From assembly GCA_016873735.1 (NCBI GenBank), contig VGWD01000004.1:1-64000 (forward strand): DNA of 64,000 bases. The letters are read 5' to 3'. The stretch's first letter is position 1; each line of letters starts with the position of its first letter. Made by a program: the position numbers and the translations under genes. A model generated the notes under the pieces. That model searched no databases, was not told the origin of the DNA, and was given only the letters and a program-made list of their open reading frames with translations. Positions 1 to 9,630 of this stretch are shown in pieces. The DNA comes from Ignavibacteria bacterium (GTDB taxonomy: Bacteria > Bacteroidota > Ignavibacteria > Kapaibacteriales > UBA961).

Positions 1-240
1 AATGAAACGATATGTGGTTTGAGCACCTTTTGGTTCTATGTTGGCAATTGAACGGAATATGTCTCCGGTTGAAGTACGTTCCAATTCATAGGTGCGTACT
101 CCCTTCTCGATGCTCGGACGCCATTCAATCGTAATGACCTTTCCGTCTGATTTGGCGGTCATGTGATCGAATGAGATTTCGGCGGCAATGATATTCATTG
201 TTGCCAGAATCATGAATGATATGTATTTCACGAATTGCAT
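1..240 (-). CDS. Secreted protein, N-terminal part only (runs off the left edge); FN3-like start
   Basis: Manual minus-strand translation MQFVKYISFMILATMNIIAAEISFDHMTAKSDGKVITIEWRPSIEKGVRTYELERTSTGDIFRSIANIEPKG...; signal peptide, then a pattern typical of FN3-like segments of Bacteroidota surface proteins. No stop before the edge. Confidence 0.65.
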   Translation of the reverse strand, partial: MQFVKYISFMILATMNIIAAEISFDHMTAKSDGKVITIEWRPSIEKGVRTYELERTSTGDIFRSIANIEPKGAQTTYRFI

Positions 241-298
241 GACACAAACATAGGTTTTGAAATTGTGAATGACAAGTAAAAAAGCGAGAACTTTGGCT

Positions 299-1048
299 TT
301 ATTCCATGCCCCTGATGGCATCCCATCGTTTCTCTACAGAAGTTTTTCCCTTTATGACTGTGCGATACCCTTGCACGCGATGATGCATGATTTCATCACG
401 AACCTCATCCATCAAATCGGTCAATCTCCTTGATATGTGCTCTGTGATATCTTGTTTTTTGGAAAATGACACGCTTGAAAGCAATTCCGGTTCACCAATG
501 GAAACCCAGGCCTCCGGTTGCTGCTCTTTGAGAAAATCATAGCGGATGGACACTGGAACGCACCATGCCTCTCCAAGCATCTCCACTAGATTGCCAATAC
601 CGGAATATGCATGTATGGGTCGCATTTCCTGATGAATCAATTCACCCTGAGGGAACATCCACAATACTTTACTGGTATTGCGAAGCAAATTCACCGCATG
701 ATGTAGTGATTGCACCGCCGAGCGAGGATTGCTGCGATGAACAGAAAACATTCCGATCTTCGCGAAGAAGCGATATTTCTTCAATTGTTTTTCTTCCATC
801 ATTCCATAAGACTCCACACCAAGATGTGCATTCGTCAAAGCAATGGCAAGACCGGCATCCCACCAACCGCCATGAGAACAATACACTATCAGTGGAATTG
901 GATGATCCGAAGGTGTTCTGTCGGTTTTCCACGGCTTCAAATGCGATTCTCCCTTCACGCGACATGCATAAAATGTTTTTCTTAATGATCGAGTGAAATA
1001 CCACCCGAGCAATCTGCGCCATAAAGGAGAATGTTTGGCTTCAATCAT
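299..1048 (-). CDS. Lysophospholipid acyltransferase (PlsC-like) family protein
   Basis: 249 aa; acyltransferase-like HGGWWD and FPQGE motifs with surrounding pattern. Confidence 0.75.
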   Translation of the reverse strand: MIEAKHSPLWRRLLGWYFTRSLRKTFYACRVKGESHLKPWKTDRTPSDHPIPLIVYCSHGGWWDAGLAIALTNAHLGVESYGMMEEKQLKKYRFFAKIGMFSVHRSNPRSAVQSLHHAVNLLRNTSKVLWMFPQGELIHQEMRPIHAYSGIGNLVEMLGEAWCVPVSIRYDFLKEQQPEAWVSIGEPELLSSVSFSKKQDITEHISRRLTDLMDEVRDEIMHHRVQGYRTVIKGKTSVEKRWDAIRGME

Positions 1049-1129
1049 GAAGTGATAACCATGAGTCTGATTCGTTTATTTCTTGCTAATTTATCGCAAT
1101 CGCATGAATAAACATCATATCCAATAGAC

Positions 1130-1651
1130 ATGTTCCATCGGAAATACGCATATTCTTTTCTATTGATGATGCTTGCAGCAATGATGATTGCTTCATGCAC
1201 GAACCCTTTTGCACCCAAACTTTCCGATACGCCTCTCGGCGAAAATGTGTTCGCCGATCAAAAAACGGTGGACGGAATATTTCAAAATTTTCGAAGTGCA
1301 TATCTGTATAAAGATACATTGGCATATGGAAGATTACTCGATCAGCAATTCATCTTCATTTATCGAAATTATGAAACCGGGGTCGACGGTACTTGGGGAA
1401 GAGATCAGGAAATGTTCACCACATCCGGATTGTTCAATGCCGCACAAAATCTTGATTTGATTTGGAATGATATCGTGGTGTCCACGGGAGATAGTACAAG
1501 TCTCGACATCGCTAGAGGATTCAATCTCACAATCACATTCAATCCGCAAGATATAGTGAGAGTTCAAGGGAGAGTGAATTTGCAATTGAAAAGACCAACT
1601 ACAAATGACAATTGGAAAATCGTTCGATGGAGAGATGAATCAAATTATTGA
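1130..1651 (+). CDS. Lipoprotein, possibly NTF2-like fold
   Basis: 173 aa; signal peptide with lipobox (MIASC); downstream pattern resembles SnoaL/NTF2-like proteins. Confidence 0.65.
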   Translation: MFHRKYAYSFLLMMLAAMMIASCTNPFAPKLSDTPLGENVFADQKTVDGIFQNFRSAYLYKDTLAYGRLLDQQFIFIYRNYETGVDGTWGRDQEMFTTSGLFNAAQNLDLIWNDIVVSTGDSTSLDIARGFNLTITFNPQDIVRVQGRVNLQLKRPTTNDNWKIVRWRDESNY

Positions 1652-2382
1652 TTCTTGGTTTTGATTTTTCCGAATAGCCACATCACTTGTAATTTCCATA
1701 CGAGAAACACTGCTTCATAGACAATGCTTTTGTTCATTTTGGAAACACCCGATCTTCGATCAACAAAAATGATTGGAATCTCCTTGATGCGTGCCCCTGC
1801 TTTCCACAATCTATAGTTCATCTCAATCTGAAATGCATAGCCATTCGAATGAATGTTATTGAGGTCTATCTTGGCGAGCATTGATGATCGAAAACATTTG
1901 AATCCACCGGTCGCATCTTTTACTGGCATCCCCGTGATGATGCGCGTATACAGATTTGCACCATAACTCAATATCAATCGACGCAGTGGCCAGTTCACCA
2001 CATTCACACCATTGGAATATCGCGAGCCTATCACCAAATCATTCTGTTCTATTTCTTTCAAGAATCTTGGAATGTCTTGTGGATCATGCGAAAAGTCAGC
2101 ATCCATTTCCATAATTGCATCATATCCAATCGATAATGCTTTTGCAAAACCTTCGCAATATGCAGTACCCAAACCCATTTTTCCGGGACGCTTCAATAAA
2201 TGGATGCGAGTATCTGTTTTCATGCGTTCTTCTACGCGATCACTCGTGCCATCCGGAGAATTGTCATCAACTATCATCACATGAACATCAGCGGCATTCA
2301 AAACAGCCGTGAGGATATTGTCGATATTATCTAGTTCATTATATGTGGGTATGATGATGATCGCTTTCATGAAGGTTTCCAT
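1645..2382 (-). CDS. Polyprenol monophosphomannose synthase (DPM1-like, GT2)
   Basis: IIIIPTYNELDNI, VDDNSPDGT, EMDADFSHDP, RRLILSYGANLYTR, DATGGFKCFR: canonical DPM1-type GT2 motifs. Confidence 0.9.
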   Translation of the reverse strand: METFMKAIIIIPTYNELDNIDNILTAVLNAADVHVMIVDDNSPDGTSDRVEERMKTDTRIHLLKRPGKMGLGTAYCEGFAKALSIGYDAIMEMDADFSHDPQDIPRFLKEIEQNDLVIGSRYSNGVNVVNWPLRRLILSYGANLYTRIITGMPVKDATGGFKCFRSSMLAKIDLNNIHSNGYAFQIEMNYRLWKAGARIKEIPIIFVDRRSGVSKMNKSIVYEAVFLVWKLQVMWLFGKIKTKNQ

Positions 2383-3866
2383 TATGCCTGACCATGCCCT
2401 TTAAACACACGAATCACTGTGCGAATGATGATTTCGATGTCGAGTTGTAGTGACATGTTTTCAATATAGTAAAAATCATGTTTGAGGCGATGAGTGATTT
2501 CTTCTATCGACTCTTGATAATTTCGATAATGTATTTGATTCCAGCCGGTAAGTCCGGGTCTTATCACCAAACGTCTTGTATAATAAGGTAATTCTTTTTT
2601 GAACTTGTCAACAAAGAAAGGCATCTCGGGTCTTGGACCAACCAAACTCATCTCGCCTTTCAATACATTCCAAAATTGCGGCATTTCATCAAGATGAGAT
2701 TTACGTAAAAATCTCCCGATTCGCGTGACACGCGGATCATTGACAACAGCCCATTTTTGTCCGCCCGCTTCAGCATCCATCACCATTGATCTGAATTTAT
2801 ACATGGTGAATACTTTGCCATTCTTTCCAACTCTTCGTTGTTTGAAAATCATGGGTCCTTTTGAATCAAGCCGAACAAGCAATGCCGTGATGAGCAAAAA
2901 TGGAAATCCTATAATCAAAACGCATGCACTCAAAGCTATGTCGATGGCTCTTTTGATGAATCGCTCCCAAGTTTTCATGAGCTCCGGATTGATGTCAATA
3001 AGCGGCATACCATGAATGGCTTGCAATCGTGCCTGACCGGTGAACAATTCATAGAGATCCGGTTGGATTTTGACTCCGATGCCAAGCACACGACATTCCA
3101 TCACAAGGTCGATCATCCAACGATGATCCAATGCATCCATCATAACCACCAAGTCTGCAGGCCTTTCCTTGATCACGATTTCTTTGATATCCTTCACATC
3201 ACCAAGTATGGGAATATTTTCTGCATCTCCATGTGCAATTGCCTTCCATCTCTCGAAGTCTTTGTTATCTCTGAACACTATGCCTTGTACGGTATATCCC
3301 CATGATGGATTTTCATTCATGATGGTGTACATTTCGAGCATTGCATCCGGCGCACCCATAAAGATCGTTGAAACTTTGATGATTCCTTTTCTTCGAAGAA
3401 ATCGTTGCAACATTCTACCAAGAACTCTTATGAGAACGACAAGGATAACAAGAATGACCGCATAGAGAACAATCTTCAAGCGAAATCCACGGAAATTCGC
3501 ACTCGTGAACAATATTGCCAGGAAAATCAAGATACTTCCAAATGCAACGGCCCTGATAACGGTGAACATTTCAGTGAATGGCGAACGCACAAACCAATTG
3601 CGATAGAGTCCTGAAAGCCAAAACAACATCATCCAATACAATACCAATAATGGCATCACGCTTAGGATCAATGTTTGCATTGTTGTTGCATCAGACAAAG
3701 GCAATGTTGTTGTGTATAAACCCGTCACGAATCCCAATAAGAGAAATACCGGCAATGCTGATGCAATTGCGATGATGTCTCCACCAATCTGGAAAATTCC
3801 CGGCGTTGACTTTGCGGCAAAATCCCGAATGCGTTTATACTGTGATATGGTATTGTCTGATTTCAT
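2382..3866 (-). CDS. Exopolysaccharide biosynthesis polyprenyl glycosylphosphotransferase (WcaJ-like)
   Basis: N-terminal TM helices; C-terminal KRAIDIALS...GPMIFKQRRVGKNGKVFTMYKFRSM...RKSHLDEMPQFWNVLKGEMSLVGPRPEMP, the bacterial sugar transferase signature. Confidence 0.93.
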   Translation of the reverse strand: MKSDNTISQYKRIRDFAAKSTPGIFQIGGDIIAIASALPVFLLLGFVTGLYTTTLPLSDATTMQTLILSVMPLLVLYWMMLFWLSGLYRNWFVRSPFTEMFTVIRAVAFGSILIFLAILFTSANFRGFRLKIVLYAVILVILVVLIRVLGRMLQRFLRRKGIIKVSTIFMGAPDAMLEMYTIMNENPSWGYTVQGIVFRDNKDFERWKAIAHGDAENIPILGDVKDIKEIVIKERPADLVVMMDALDHRWMIDLVMECRVLGIGVKIQPDLYELFTGQARLQAIHGMPLIDINPELMKTWERFIKRAIDIALSACVLIIGFPFLLITALLVRLDSKGPMIFKQRRVGKNGKVFTMYKFRSMVMDAEAGGQKWAVVNDPRVTRIGRFLRKSHLDEMPQFWNVLKGEMSLVGPRPEMPFFVDKFKKELPYYTRRLVIRPGLTGWNQIHYRNYQESIEEITHRLKHDFYYIENMSLQLDIEIIIRTVIRVFKGHGQA

Positions 3867-3872
3867 GTATGT

Positions 3873-5030
3873 TCAGGCTCGCTCCCAAGTGGATGAAGCA
3901 TTGCTACGTAATACATGTATCCATGCACCGAGCAAACTCATCTGAAGGCGTACAAAAATACATGCTTGACGAATAATGATGATTCGCAGTCCCAAAAATC
4001 CGGGGATCGACAATAGAATCACACCAAACAAACAATGAAATATGATCATGCCAATGATTGATCCTTCATGCCATGCAAGAAAGGATGTGCAAATCGCCAA
4101 TAGATAGAATATTGGCATGAGCCAACGCAACATTTTTCGTGACCAAAGAAATAATGCTATGAGTCCGTATTTCGGAGAAAGCAATGCATCTGCTTCTCCA
4201 ACAGTTGCCATGCCACAAGCGGCAAAGCGTTTTGCTTGTTTGAACTCCATGCCCGGTGGCGAAGTTCGAATCTCATATGCACAAGCATGTGGATCAGCAA
4301 GCACTCTCTTATGTTCCAAAAGTACATGCAGAACCGGCATATAATCATCGCATACTTGTTCATTCGGCAAAGGTCTGCGATAGATTCTTCTCACTGCATA
4401 AAAATGACCCAAACTTGTTACGGTGGAAGACAAAGCGGATTCCATCGAGCGCGTCTGAAATTCCAATGATCGATATACTGAATGCTCAGCAGCATGATTA
4501 TCCTCTGAATCATGTTTCGGTACATCAATGGATGTTCCGATAACCGCACCGATATTTGGATCGGTGAATCGTGAACACATTGAATACAATGCTTCGGATT
4601 GCAGTCTAACATCTGCATCGAGATGCACGATCACATCTGAGTTTGAATGCGAAACGAGATATTCATTCACGACATTTTTACCCCGACGTTCAAGCGCATG
4701 AATATGCAGATTGGGATATTGTTGTTGCAATCGTTCAACGATCTTCACAGTATCATCCGTTGATCCATCACTACCAACATGCACCTCACAGCGAGGATAG
4801 CGCTGAGCATAAATGGTATGAATAGCATCTTCAATATATTCCGACTCATTATATGCAGCTATGAGTACTGCAATTGAAGGCAAAGCATCTTCATTGATAT
4901 TCGGGATGTCAAGTGAGTGCAAGGCATGCTTCTTGAAGATCATTAATAACTTCAACAGTTTAGGATAGACTGCATAAGGGTAGATCATCAGAAAGAGAAG
5001 GAGTAGCGTGCAAGCAAGAAGTATAAACAT
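3873..5030 (-). CDS. Glycosyltransferase family 2, membrane-associated
   Basis: AVLIAAYNESEYIEDAI, GSDGSTDDT, VHLDADVRL; C-terminal TM helices. Confidence 0.88.
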   Translation of the reverse strand: MFILLACTLLLLFLMIYPYAVYPKLLKLLMIFKKHALHSLDIPNINEDALPSIAVLIAAYNESEYIEDAIHTIYAQRYPRCEVHVGSDGSTDDTVKIVERLQQQYPNLHIHALERRGKNVVNEYLVSHSNSDVIVHLDADVRLQSEALYSMCSRFTDPNIGAVIGTSIDVPKHDSEDNHAAEHSVYRSLEFQTRSMESALSSTVTSLGHFYAVRRIYRRPLPNEQVCDDYMPVLHVLLEHKRVLADPHACAYEIRTSPPGMEFKQAKRFAACGMATVGEADALLSPKYGLIALFLWSRKMLRWLMPIFYLLAICTSFLAWHEGSIIGMIIFHCLFGVILLSIPGFLGLRIIIIRQACIFVRLQMSLLGAWIHVLRSNASSTWERA

Positions 5031-5039
5031 GTGCTTGCC

Positions 5040-6749
5040 TCAAAAATCTTCAAATCGCAGTGAAGCCTGCAAATAATGCGTGAGATTTCCGGCTTGTGAA
5101 CGAAGCGCATAGAGCCCTTGTACATGTAGTCCACGCACGATTTCATAACCCCCCATGATTTGTGCACGAAATGCTTCTTCCAATATACCACCAAGAAAAG
5201 GAGCCGATTCAGAATCAAATGGACGTTTTGCTTGCAAAGCATTTGCACCATGATTCACGAGTATGGTATCTCTACCATTGATGCTTGCAGTTTCATTTGC
5301 TCCATGTCTTTGATATGCAATCAGCAATCGAATCGGATAGCGATGTCCGTGAAATATGGATGCCCCGCATGATATCTCATCTGAATTTGGTCTTAAAGAA
5401 CTGGTGATGAGCGAGCCATCACTCGTCATGGAATTTTGCACATTGAAATGTGAATATGTATATGGTTGCACCCTTGCATATTCAATGGAAAGATTCATTG
5501 CCGGGAATACATACATCGTACCAAATGAGAATGCACTTTTATTTGACCAATAGTCCGTTCCAATTTTGGAGAAAATCAAATCATCGAGAAGATATGCTCC
5601 TTTCAAAATCAGATTCTTCATTGGTCTGATTGTAACATCGCATCCCATCGCGCTATTATCTCGATCTCGCAATGAATGTTCAACTGATTTCAAGAATGAC
5701 AGTGGATTCAGATATGCCAAATCGAATGTCCTGTTTTGATATATGACACTTTCCCAAACGGAGATTTCGCCCCATGATGGACGGAAAGCCGCTCGATGCA
5801 TCACCAATGTTTTTGCAGGCATGAACTTGTCGGAACCCGTGGAATTTATCTGTCCCGGAAGAATAATTTGTCCGGAAGGATCCTGAGGTAATGAAAGTAA
5901 CGATGCATGAGTATATCGATATTCAAATGTTTTGGTTCTGGCACCAATCATCAATGCATCAAGCGGAGGAGCATTTCTTCCAAGAAATTGATGATGATTG
6001 AATCCGGACCCAAGTGATCTGGACTCACGACCAATGCTTGCATAAAACCAATCATTGTCATAACGAATATGTGATTCTGTAAAATCAAAGTCGCTTTTGT
6101 ATACTGCAAACTTTATATTCTGCCTTAGTCGCGGATCATCCAATGCAAGTGAACGATCTCCGGAAAGCAATGCACCATTTGTCATTTGCAAGAAGAAACC
6201 CACATTCCCACGCAATGTACCATGCAAGCGTAAGCCCGCCTGACCTGTCAGCATCGATGTGGAAGAATCATTCGTCCTTTGTGCGCTTTCCAAGGAAAGC
6301 AGTGGGCTCGCAAAGAATGTCACAAGTGAATCTTTTTGTAAATACAATGCTTTTTCACGATCTGTGAATAGTCCATCAAACAATAATTGCAGCGAATCAT
6401 TCATCGGCATTGAACTCTCGAATAATGTTGTATTGATTCGCTTTTCTGGTAATAATTCTCGTTCAAAATGAGACAAGACATCTCTTTCATATGCGCTTAA
6501 TTCAGTTTCGGAAACACGAATCATTCTCAACGCAGTTTGTACTTCGCCTCTTTGCAATGGCAGTGCTGAAAGAGAATAGTGCGGTAGCAATCCTTTTGCT
6601 TCGCAATGCTCAAGAAAATGATAGACAGGATGAATGATCGGAAGATGTTCCACTTGTGCTTGCACCATACCATTCATGGCAAAAAAGATCATGAGACATA
6701 TCATGATCTTTTTCTTCACATATGAGCTATGTGCTTTGCAATCTTTCAT
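5040..6749 (-). CDS. Capsule assembly Wzi-like outer-membrane protein
   Basis: Signal peptide; HPVYHFLEHCEAKGLLPHYSLSALPLQRGEV N-terminus; beta-rich remainder; sits in the EPS operon. Track ORF starts at 6767; ATG at 6749 forms TAATG with the upstream stop. Confidence 0.65.
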   Translation of the reverse strand: MKDCKAHSSYVKKKIMICLMIFFAMNGMVQAQVEHLPIIHPVYHFLEHCEAKGLLPHYSLSALPLQRGEVQTALRMIRVSETELSAYERDVLSHFERELLPEKRINTTLFESSMPMNDSLQLLFDGLFTDREKALYLQKDSLVTFFASPLLSLESAQRTNDSSTSMLTGQAGLRLHGTLRGNVGFFLQMTNGALLSGDRSLALDDPRLRQNIKFAVYKSDFDFTESHIRYDNDWFYASIGRESRSLGSGFNHHQFLGRNAPPLDALMIGARTKTFEYRYTHASLLSLPQDPSGQIILPGQINSTGSDKFMPAKTLVMHRAAFRPSWGEISVWESVIYQNRTFDLAYLNPLSFLKSVEHSLRDRDNSAMGCDVTIRPMKNLILKGAYLLDDLIFSKIGTDYWSNKSAFSFGTMYVFPAMNLSIEYARVQPYTYSHFNVQNSMTSDGSLITSSLRPNSDEISCGASIFHGHRYPIRLLIAYQRHGANETASINGRDTILVNHGANALQAKRPFDSESAPFLGGILEEAFRAQIMGGYEIVRGLHVQGLYALRSQAGNLTHYLQASLRFEDF

Positions 6750-8515
6750 TATCGAAGGAATGCCCAATAAACCACATTCAGAATGCCAACCAAACCACCG
6801 ATTGCAGTGATGAGGAATGTATAATATTGATATTCATATCCGGGTGGACGATAGGTTGGTGGCGGACAGTAAATTTCATCTCCGGATTCTACCACCACGT
6901 TTTTTTCATTGCCTTTGATCCATACATGTGAGCGACCTTTGATGATGCGCGTCAAATCTTTTTCGGCTCCGCTTGCATAACCACCTGCTCTTTCGATATA
7001 CCATTGCATGTTTTTACCGGGCTCGAATGTAACATAACCGGGATTATTCACTTGTCCATACACATAGACGCGCTTTGGATTTTCAGGTATCACGATGATG
7101 TCACCGGATTCAAGATGAACATTATCATCTTCAGATCCATTGAATGCTTTTTGTATGTCACAAGCCACGGTTGGTTGACGAAACATGGTATGCATCAGAT
7201 ATCGCGTAGTGTCTTCCGCTGTGAGATCCGTGTATTGCATTCCCATGATTGCACGATAATGCGGCTCATTCGATGCCGGGGCTTGTTGTTCCTTTCTTAC
7301 GATATATGCCAAAGGTAAATATGCTTTATCGGTGAATCCACCGGCTTGTTCAACGATGTCTTTCAACTTTGTTTGACCTTGCACCATCGTATATGCACCA
7401 GGTTTTTGTACTGATCCTGTAATCTCCACAACACCTGTTGTAGCGCCTTTCACGGCATATTGTTGTTTTTGTACCACAATCACGGCACCGGGCATCAGTT
7501 CGGGATCATCACTGAATTGTCCATTATCATTCATTGACAAAGTGGTGAGTGCATCACCTTGTTTCAATTGAATATTCGATGGATCCGCATCATCAGTAAT
7601 GCCATAGGCAAGCTTAAGAAGCATCGATGCTCTATCTCCTTTTTTGAATGCAATACTTATTGGTCTGATCACGGCACCGGCAATTGCAATGGCTGAAGTC
7701 AAACCTTGATCAAATGGTACAAATATCTGATCACCCTCGCGGAGGGTTGGATCATCTGTGGCGGTTGACATTGCAAGTGCTTTTTCGAGATCGGCATTTG
7801 ATGAAGTACCATCGGTATGAAGCACTGTGATATTGCGTGCAACGAAAGAGGGTAATTCTTCATTGCCTGTTAATGTTCCACCGCGCATCGCTGAACGATG
7901 AGCTTCGATCACTGTTAACTCTTTTGCACTTTCCATTGCGGCTTGGTTTGTTCCGCCATTCGGTTGTGATGGCGATTTTGGTGGTTGATTTGCAAGACGT
8001 ATCACGGTTGAAACACGCATCGAAGCCGGTATTGCATAGGTACCGGGATAGCGTACATTTCCGCGGATGCTCACATAGAGAGATCTGCATTTTCTGAGCA
8101 TCACGGTAACTGTTGCATTTGGATTGCGTTGCTTCATCATATCGATGATCAATGTTTTGGCTTTTGCGAGTGTGGCATTCTTGAGTGACAATTCACCGAT
8201 GCGTGGTACGAGTACGGCATTTTCAGGAGAGACTGATACATATTGCTCTGTAGCATTTCCAGAGAGTGTCTGTATGGACAATACATCGCCGGGTCCGATA
8301 CGATAATGATCTGCATCAACGATATTGTCTGAAGGCAATAATTCTGCTTTCAGAAAGTCGGCACCGGGCGGTGTTGATGTCTGCATCAGCTTCGTCATGT
8401 CGAAATCACTTGATGAACCCATCAATTGTGCTTCGACCGATATGCCTATCATCAATGTACACACACAGAAAAGTGCCGTGCATATTGATCTGATCAATGT
8501 GATTGAATGATTCAT
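6749..8515 (-). CDS. Polysaccharide export protein with SLBB domains (Wza-like)
   Basis: DADHYRIGPGDVLSIQTLSG; SLBB-type segments (GSVQKPGAYTMVQGQTKLKDIVEQAGGF; VNNPGYVTFEPGKNMQWYIERAGGY); C-terminal TM helix. Start 8515 gives an ATGA overlap with wecB. Confidence 0.9.
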   Translation of the reverse strand: MNHSITLIRSICTALFCVCTLMIGISVEAQLMGSSSDFDMTKLMQTSTPPGADFLKAELLPSDNIVDADHYRIGPGDVLSIQTLSGNATEQYVSVSPENAVLVPRIGELSLKNATLAKAKTLIIDMMKQRNPNATVTVMLRKCRSLYVSIRGNVRYPGTYAIPASMRVSTVIRLANQPPKSPSQPNGGTNQAAMESAKELTVIEAHRSAMRGGTLTGNEELPSFVARNITVLHTDGTSSNADLEKALAMSTATDDPTLREGDQIFVPFDQGLTSAIAIAGAVIRPISIAFKKGDRASMLLKLAYGITDDADPSNIQLKQGDALTTLSMNDNGQFSDDPELMPGAVIVVQKQQYAVKGATTGVVEITGSVQKPGAYTMVQGQTKLKDIVEQAGGFTDKAYLPLAYIVRKEQQAPASNEPHYRAIMGMQYTDLTAEDTTRYLMHTMFRQPTVACDIQKAFNGSEDDNVHLESGDIIVIPENPKRVYVYGQVNNPGYVTFEPGKNMQWYIERAGGYASGAEKDLTRIIKGRSHVWIKGNEKNVVVESGDEIYCPPPTYRPPGYEYQYYTFLITAIGGLVGILNVVYWAFLR

Positions 8516-9630
8516 TGTGCCTTTATGCATTGTGTCACAAGTATTTCTGCTATACGTTCTGCTGCTTTTCCATCCCACAATGGTGGAATGGATCCTTGCT
8601 TTCTTGGCAAATGCACTATATCATGCAATGCTTTGGAAATTGCTTGTGGATTGGGCTGAATAAGAATATTGGTTCCCAATTCCACGGTGACGGGTCTCTC
8701 GGTGGTTGTTCTTGCAGTGATGCAAGGAGTACCAAGAACTGTTGTCTCTTCTTGTATCCCACCGGAATCTGTAAGTACGAAATCCGCATCTTTCATGAGT
8801 GCGAGAAAATCAATATATCCTTTGGGATGCGTGATGATGAGTTGTTTACCTTGTCTGATGATGTTGGCAAAACCATATTCACGAATGTTTGAACTCGTGC
8901 GAGGATGCATCGGAAAAACGATTGCTCTGTCTGATGATATTTCAGCAAGTATTTCAAGCAGGGATTTCAATTGTTCGGGTTCATCCACATTGGATGGACG
9001 ATGCATGGTAACAAGACCATATTGCTTTGGCTGAATGTCAAGTTCTTGAAGAATTGTTGATTCATTGGCCTTTGGCAAGGCAAAATGCAATGAATCTATC
9101 ATCGTATTGCCAACGAAAAATATGTTCTTCTCTGGAAATCCCGATTCTTTCAGAATGGTATTTCCTGATTCTTCAGTCGTAAACCAATAATCACAAATTG
9201 CATCCGTGGCAATGCGATTGATCTCCTCCGGCATGGAGCGATCATAACTTCTCAAACCTGCTTCAACATGTACGGTTTTTATGCCGAGTTTCACAGCAAC
9301 CAATGCGCATGCGATCGTGGAATTCACATCTCCGACGACAATCACGAGATCCGGTTTGAGATCAAGACAAGTTTGCTCGAATGCAATCATCACTTTTGCT
9401 GTTTGCTCTGCATGCGATCCACTGCCGATGCCGAGAAAAACGGTTGGCTTTGGCATTTCGAGATCTTGAAAAAAGGCATCGCTCATCGCGGTATCATAAT
9501 GCTGACCCGTGTGAACGATATGATGTTCAAATTCGGGAGCATATCGAGCGAATGCTCGATGAATCGGAGCGACCTTCATGAAATTGGGTCTAGCGCCAAC
9601 TACGGATACTATGCGATACGTTTTACTCAA
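8512..9630 (-). CDS. wecB: UDP-N-acetylglucosamine 2-epimerase (non-hydrolysing)
   Basis: VVGARPNFMKVAPIHRAF, VHTGQHYD, HVEAGLRSYDRSMPEEINR, TDSGGIQEE. Confidence 0.95.
   Translation of the reverse strand: MSKTYRIVSVVGARPNFMKVAPIHRAFARYAPEFEHHIVHTGQHYDTAMSDAFFQDLEMPKPTVFLGIGSGSHAEQTAKVMIAFEQTCLDLKPDLVIVVGDVNSTIACALVAVKLGIKTVHVEAGLRSYDRSMPEEINRIATDAICDYWFTTEESGNTILKESGFPEKNIFFVGNTMIDSLHFALPKANESTILQELDIQPKQYGLVTMHRPSNVDEPEQLKSLLEILAEISSDRAIVFPMHPRTSSNIREYGFANIIRQGKQLIITHPKGYIDFLALMKDADFVLTDSGGIQEETTVLGTPCITARTTTERPVTVELGTNILIQPNPQAISKALHDIVHLPRKQGSIPPLWDGKAAERIAEILVTQCIKAQ

Noticed and set aside
565-996. 143-aa plus-strand ORF opposite the acyltransferase
   Set aside because: Antisense shadow with no family-like pattern; other short track ORFs inside larger genes were rejected likewise (e.g. 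45043..45534, 49431..49949).
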